Origin: Nitriliruptoraceae bacterium | GTDB taxonomy: Bacteria > Actinomycetota > Nitriliruptoria > Nitriliruptorales > Nitriliruptoraceae | Assembly: GCA_007118045.1 (NCBI GenBank) | Contig: SKTG01000131.1 | Coordinates: 1-8,775, forward strand | Direction of reading: 5' to 3' | Length of the DNA: 8,775 nt | In this document: in pieces, positions 5,122 through 8,775 of the stretch | How the letters are laid out: every line of letters begins with the position of its first letter | How positions within the stretch are numbered: position 1 is the first letter of the stretch | Notes under the pieces: generated by a model | Databases searched by the model: none | Told to the model about the DNA's origin: nothing | What the model saw: only the letters and a program-made list of their open reading frames with translations | Made by a program: the position numbers and the translations under genes

Positions 5122-6405
5122 TCAGCGCTCGGCGACGTCACGGACGCCGTCGGGCGCGAGCTCGAGCAACCGGGCGACGATCGGCAGGCTCTCCAACCAG
5201 CCGTCGGGAGCGACGTCGCCACCCTCCAACGCCCGGTACAGCGCGTGCCGCTGCTGCCGCAGCCAGGCCAGGGCGGCGACGCGGTGGTCGGTGTTGAGCA
5301 GGTCGGTCCGCTCGAGGGCGGCGTGGTCGCCTCGGAGCAGGTACGCCTCCCAGCCCGGCCGGAGCACCCAGGTGTCCGGATCGGCCAGCAGGTACCGGAG
5401 ACGCTCGCGCTGAGCCACGCTCAGCCGCTGGGGGATGATGCGCCGCGAGGAGCGGCGACGCGAGTCCGCGACCGGTCGTGGACGGGCCACCTCGGTGCCG
5501 TCGTCGGCGACCTCGCCGCTGCGCCACGAGGCCGCGATCTCCGCGAGCGCCGACTCGAACGAGCGTTCCGGGTGCACCCCGAGGACCTCCGGCAGCCGGC
5601 GGTCGTCGTACCGGCCGGTCCAGGGCTCCTCGTCGGACGACGGGACGGTGACCTCGGCGGGCAGGAGCTCCGCGACCGCCTCGAGGTAGCGGCCGAGGGT
5701 CGTGTGGCCACCCACAACGTTGGCGACGAGCGTCGCGTCGCTCTCGAGCGCGGCGAGGACCGCGTCGACCAGATCGTCGACGTGGACCCACCCGAACGTG
5801 GTCTCCGTCGGCCGTGCCGGGAAGCGACCGTCGAGCAGCCGTCGCGGGACGCGGGTGCCCCAGGTGGAGGACGGGCCGGCGCCGAGCACGGCGGGTGGTC
5901 GCAACACGGCCGTCGAGAGACCCCGGGCCGTCGCGGTGGCGACCTCGGCCTCGGCCTCGGCCTTGGTCATGGCGTACGGGCTCACGCTGCCGCGGACGGT
6001 CGCGCGTCGTGGCACCGAGCTGGTCACCGGCGCGTCCTCGGTGACCACCTCGTTGCCGACGGCCTCGAGGTCGTAGACCGCCGTGGTCGACACGTGCACG
6101 AAGCGCGACACACCGGCCGCCAGCGCGGCCTCGCACAGCCGCTGGGTCCCGTCGCGGTTGACGACCCTGGCGTCGTCGAGCTCGGGTCCGGTCGTCGCGG
6201 CCGCGTGCACCACCGCGTCGACGTCTTCGAGCAGCGTCGGGGCGATCGCGTCGAGACCGCCGTCCTGCTGCTCGACCCCGAGCTCCGCGAGCTCACGGTT
6301 GGGGGTCCGCACCAGTGCGCGTACCTCGACGTCGCGTTCGCGCAGACGGCGCACGATGCGTCCGCCGACGAACCCCGTCGCGCCCGTGACCAGCACCCTT
6401 CGCAT
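5122..6405 (-). CDS. NAD-dependent epimerase/dehydratase family protein with C-terminal extension
   Basis: This 427-residue extended-SDR protein starts with the dinucleotide-binding VTGATGFVGG (6-15). It has a DAVVHAAA segment (63-70), active-site Ser106 in HVSTTAVYD, and the catalytic YxxxK as Tyr144-Lys148 in SPYAMTK. The family acts on nucleotide sugars or related carbonyl substrates in the cytosol. Nothing here fixes which. After the core ends near residue 295 comes an arginine-rich linker (about 308-335) and an unrecognised tail of about 90 residues rich in Leu, Arg and Trp, which is longer than usual. Two adjacent ATGs are possible (6408 and 6405). The GAGGAG ribosome site is three bases from the first and six from the second, so I prefer 6405. 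It precedes the DsrE-like gene by 75 bp on the same strand, which is compatible with, but not proof of, co-transcription. Confidence 0.85.
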   Translation of the reverse strand: MRRVLVTGATGFVGGRIVRRLRERDVEVRALVRTPNRELAELGVEQQDGGLDAIAPTLLEDVDAVVHAAATTGPELDDARVVNRDGTQRLCEAALAAGVSRFVHVSTTAVYDLEAVGNEVVTEDAPVTSSVPRRATVRGSVSPYAMTKAEAEAEVATATARGLSTAVLRPPAVLGAGPSSTWGTRVPRRLLDGRFPARPTETTFGWVHVDDLVDAVLAALESDATLVANVVGGHTTLGRYLEAVAELLPAEVTVPSSDEEPWTGRYDDRRLPEVLGVHPERSFESALAEIAASWRSGEVADDGTEVARPRPVADSRRRSSRRIIPQRLSVAQRERLRYLLADPDTWVLRPGWEAYLLRGDHAALERTDLLNTDHRVAALAWLRQQRHALYRALEGGDVAPDGWLESLPIVARLLELAPDGVRDVAER

Positions 6406-6427
6406 CATCAGCTCCTCGTCCTCGCCG

Positions 6428-6433
6428 ACCCTA
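6428..6433 (-). promoter_or_regulatory. Possible -10 box ahead of the epimerase gene
   Basis: TAGGGT on the minus strand (6433-6428) fits the actinobacterial TAnnnT -10 pattern and sits 23 nt before the epimerase ATG, giving a short leader. A weak TGGTCG lies about 18 bp further upstream. It is the only good -10 candidate in the 184-bp divergent spacer for this direction. Confidence 0.33.
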
Positions 6434-6490
6434 CCGACCGTCGTGGCTGGCCGACCAGGCTCGCGGTCACGAGCGATCCAACCGGATGCG

Positions 6491-6496
6491 TAGGCT
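6491..6496 (+). promoter_or_regulatory. Possible -10 box ahead of the aldo/keto reductase gene
   Basis: TAGGCT lies in the divergent spacer, about 93 nt before the GTG start at 6590, with no convincing -35. If real, the leader would be about 85-90 nt. No regulatory RNA fold is evident in it. Confidence 0.2.
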
Positions 6497-6589
6497 CGGA
6501 CATCCCGAACCCGCACCGCTCGAACGCGCTCCGCCTGCACCCGGCCGAGCCCACCCGACGGGCGGGCCGCACCCGACGAGGACGACGAC

Positions 6590-7555
6590 GTGGAGATGCA
6601 GTACCGCCGGCTCGGTGACGCCGGCCTCAAGGTGTCCGTGCTCAGCTTCGGCTCCTGGGTCACCTTCAAGGACCAGCTCGACGTGGATCGCGCGGCCGCG
6701 TGTCTGGAAGCGGCCTACGACGCCGGGGTCAACTTCTTCGACAACGCCGAGGCCTACGCCGGCGGCGAGTCGGAGCGGATCATGGGCGAGGCGATCCGGC
6801 AGCTCGGCTGGCCCCGTCACAGCTACGTGGTGTCGTCGAAGTTCTACTGGGGCCTCCACGGCGGGCCGAACACCCACCACACGCTCAACCGCAAGTACCT
6901 GCTCGGGGCCGTCGACGCCTCGCTGGAACGGTTCGGGCTCGACCACCTCGACCTCGTGTATTGCCACCGCGCGGACAAGGACACCCCGATCGAGGAGACC
7001 GTCCGAGCCCTCTCGGACGTGATCGACCGGGGCAAGGCGTTGTACTGGGGCACCTCGGAGTGGTCCGCCGACGAGATCCGGGCCGCCTGGGAGGTCGCCG
7101 ACCGCCACGGCTGGCACAAGCCGGTGGTCGAACAGCCGCAGTACAACCTGTTGCACCGCCGCCGCGTCGAGGAGGAGTACGCCCGCCTCTACGAGGACAT
7201 CGGGCTGGGCACGACCATCTGGTCGCCGCTCGCCTCCGGGCTGTTGACCGGCAAGTACCTCGACGGGGTCCCGGAGGACAGCCGGGCGACCCTGGCCGGC
7301 TACGAGGGGCTGCGCAAGCGCCTCACCGGCGGACGCTACGACCAGGAGCTGCGACGCTTCGCCGAGATGGCCGAGGAGCTCGACTGCACCATGGCGCAGC
7401 TCGCGATCGCCTGGTGCGCGGCCAACCCGAACGTCTCCAGCGTCATCACGGGCGCCTCCCGGGTGGAGCAGGTCACGGAGAACATGGGAGCCCTGGACGT
7501 GCTCGCGAAGCTCGACGCGGAGCAGGTCGAGCGTGTGAGCGGACTCTTCGCGTAA
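6590..7555 (+). CDS. Aldo/keto reductase, KCNAB (potassium-channel beta-subunit)-like subfamily
   Basis: This 321-residue NADPH-dependent (beta/alpha)8-barrel oxidoreductase reduces aldehydes and ketones in the cytosol. The full catalytic tetrad is visible: Asp51 and Tyr56 (FFDNAEAY), Lys84 (VSSK) and His126 (VYCHRAD). The opening YRRLGDAGLKVS, the GSWVTF segment, and RGKALYWGTSEWSADEI followed by VEQPQYNLLHR match the Kv-beta-like group rather than the short AKRs. WSPLASGLLTGKY and SSVITGASRVEQVTEN are the usual cofactor-binding elements. Length is typical. The GTG at 6590 has GAGGA seven bases upstream. An ATG two codons later (6596) would sit 13 bases away and is less likely. It is transcribed divergently from the epimerase and convergently with guaB1, so it is probably monocistronic. 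Physiological substrate unknown. Confidence 0.92.
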   Translation: MEMQYRRLGDAGLKVSVLSFGSWVTFKDQLDVDRAAACLEAAYDAGVNFFDNAEAYAGGESERIMGEAIRQLGWPRHSYVVSSKFYWGLHGGPNTHHTLNRKYLLGAVDASLERFGLDHLDLVYCHRADKDTPIEETVRALSDVIDRGKALYWGTSEWSADEIRAAWEVADRHGWHKPVVEQPQYNLLHRRRVEEEYARLYEDIGLGTTIWSPLASGLLTGKYLDGVPEDSRATLAGYEGLRKRLTGGRYDQELRRFAEMAEELDCTMAQLAIAWCAANPNVSSVITGASRVEQVTENMGALDVLAKLDAEQVERVSGLFA

Positions 7556-7612
7556 GGGGACGGCGCCGGCTCGGGTGGCGCGACCACCGCGTGGATCCGT
7601 CCGGCCGCAGGT

Positions 7613-7627
7613 GCGGGGGAGCCCCGC
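7613..7627. terminator. Hairpin between convergent aldo/keto reductase and guaB1 genes
   Basis: GCGGGG (7613-7618) pairs with CCCCGC (7622-7627) around a GAG loop in the 85-bp spacer between the two convergent stops. A weaker 5-bp inverted repeat, GGTGG/CCACC (7574-7578 and 7584-7588), lies nearer the aldo/keto reductase stop. There is no T-tract. A bidirectional GC-rich terminator is the simplest reading. Confidence 0.35.
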
Positions 7628-7640
7628 CCACCGTGAGCCG

Positions 7641-8775
7641 TCAGGAGGTGCGGTGCACCGGCCGTCCCTCGTCGTAGCCGGAGCGCGTCTGGACCCCGAC
7701 GACCGCGCGGTCACGGAAGCTGTCCAGATCCTCCGCTCCGGCGTAGGTGCACGCGCTGCGGACCCCGGCCACGATGCGGTCGAGCTGATCCTCCACCCCG
7801 GGCCCCGCGGGGTCGAGGTAGCGGCGACCCGAGGAGATGCCCTCCTCGTAGAGCGCCTTGCTGGCGCGATCGAACGCGTCCTCGCCCTCGGTGCGCAGCT
7901 GCACGGCGCGGGCGCTGGCCATCCCGAACGAGACCTTGTACGGGCGTCCGTCGGGGTCGTGCTCGAGGTCGCCGGGGGACTCGTACGTACCCGCGAACCA
8001 CGAGCCGATCATCACGTTCGAGGCTCCCGCGGCCAGGGCGAGGGCGACGTCGCGTGGGTAGCGGATGCCACCGTCAGCCCACACGTGGGCGCCCAGCTCC
8101 CGTGCCCTCGCCGCGGTGTCGAGCACGGCGGAGAACTGCGGTCGACCCACCCCGGTCGCCATCCGGGTCGTGCACATCGCACCCGGTCCGACCCCGACCT
8201 TGACCACGTCGGCGCCGGCCGCGACCAGATCCTCGACCCCCTCGCGCGTCACCACGTTGCCCGCCACGACGGGGACCTGTGGGTCGAGGCGACGGACGGC
8301 GGCGAGCGCGTCGAGCATCTGCTGCTGATGGCCGTGCGCCGTGTCGAGCACGAGCACGTCCACCCCGGCGTCGAGCAGCCGCTTGGCCCCCGGCTCGACC
8401 TCGCCGCTGACGCCGAGCGCCGCCGCGACGCGCAGCCGTCCGGAAGCGTCCAGGGCGGGCCGGTACAACGTCGAACGCAACGCTCCCGTCCGCGTCAGCA
8501 GCCCGCGCAGGCGTCCGTCGGCGTCGACCACGGGCGCGAGGCGGTGGTGCACCTCGGCGAGCCGGTCGAAGGCCTCTCGAGGCGAAGCGTCGTCAGGCAG
8601 CGTGGCTGGGGTGTCGGACATCACGCGCCCGACCTGGGTGAAGCGGTCGACATCGCGCAGGTCGGCGTTGGTGATCACGCCGACCGGCCGCTGGTCGTCG
8701 ACGACCACCTCCGCGCCGTGGGATCGCTTCGGCAGCAGGTTGAGCGCCTCGCCGACGGTGTCGGTCGGCGACAGC
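7641..8775 (-). CDS. guaB1: GuaB1 family IMP dehydrogenase-related protein / GMP reductase, N-terminus cut off
   Basis: 377 residues are visible; the frame is open to the right edge, so the true start lies outside. The visible part begins inside a CBS pair (LSPTDTVGEAL, then VGVITNADLRD, and a second repeat near PVVDADGRLRGLLT). The IMPDH/GMPR barrel follows: VLVLDTAHGH, AGNVVTREG, the catalytic loop GPGAMCTTR with its active-site Cys (codon 8172-8174), TGVGRPQFSAV, and WADGGIRYPRDVALALAAGASNVMIGS. GPGxxCTTR with TGVGRPQ, plus retained CBS domains, fits the actinobacterial GuaB1 group. That group converts GMP to IMP (purine salvage) rather than acting as the biosynthetic GuaB. An internal GTG at 8708 falls inside the CBS domain and is not the start. 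Comparison with about 480-residue relatives suggests roughly 100 residues are missing. The GMP-reductase assignment rests on family knowledge. Confidence 0.88.
   Translation of the reverse strand, partial: LSPTDTVGEALNLLPKRSHGAEVVVDDQRPVGVITNADLRDVDRFTQVGRVMSDTPATLPDDASPREAFDRLAEVHHRLAPVVDADGRLRGLLTRTGALRSTLYRPALDASGRLRVAAALGVSGEVEPGAKRLLDAGVDVLVLDTAHGHQQQMLDALAAVRRLDPQVPVVAGNVVTREGVEDLVAAGADVVKVGVGPGAMCTTRMATGVGRPQFSAVLDTAARARELGAHVWADGGIRYPRDVALALAAGASNVMIGSWFAGTYESPGDLEHDPDGRPYKVSFGMASARAVQLRTEGEDAFDRASKALYEEGISSGRRYLDPAGPGVEDQLDRIVAGVRSACTYAGAEDLDSFRDRAVVGVQTRSGYDEGRPVHRTS

Noticed and set aside
6409..6589. Coding region or regulatory RNA in the divergent spacer
   Set aside because: I found no frame with a plausible start and composition and no strong stem, only weak -10-like hexamers in each direction.
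4354..6618. A 754-codon open frame on the plus strand across the epimerase, DsrE-like and binding-protein genes
   Set aside because: It opposes three well-supported genes, has an Arg/Gly/Pro/Val-rich composition with no domain pattern, and results from the scarcity of stop codons in GC-rich DNA.

Overview
The window is uniformly GC-rich, uses GTG starts freely, and carries a GuaB1-type guanine-nucleotide enzyme. Together these point to the chromosome of a high-GC actinobacterium. A deep-branching actinobacterial lineage such as Nitriliruptoria is possible, but that is a guess. I see no insertion sequence, tRNA, rRNA, CRISPR array or phage gene.

Layout. The left edge (1-253, +) is the C-terminus of a short-chain dehydrogenase. 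It converges on a long minus-strand run across a hairpin-rich spacer (254-378). The minus-strand run, read in transcription order from 6405 down to 379, is: an NAD-dependent epimerase with an unusual C-terminal tail; a DsrE-like small protein with a CxxC; a Tat-exported lipoprotein substrate-binding protein; its ABC ATPase; its ABC permease; a 59-residue DUF1737 protein; and the PLP enzyme MetZ (O-succinylhomoserine sulfhydrylase). From 6590 (+) an aldo/keto reductase is transcribed divergently from the epimerase. It converges on a partial GuaB1-type IMP dehydrogenase-related enzyme/GMP reductase that runs off the right edge on the minus strand.

How the genes may work together. The ABC genes are tightly coupled: TGATG between binding protein and ATPase, ATGA between ATPase and permease. 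DUF1737 and metZ are coupled by GTGA. A DsrE-like protein (a family of sulfur carriers and sulfur-handling proteins) just upstream, and a sulfide-fixing enzyme just downstream, suggest that the transporter imports a sulfur-containing or thiol-reactive compound whose sulfur ends in homocysteine/methionine. This is inference from context; the substrate cannot be read from the sequence. It is the best candidate here for an undescribed system.

The epimerase, aldo/keto reductase and GuaB1 look like ordinary chromosomal neighbours. The long opposite-strand reading frames throughout are composition-driven shadows of these genes.
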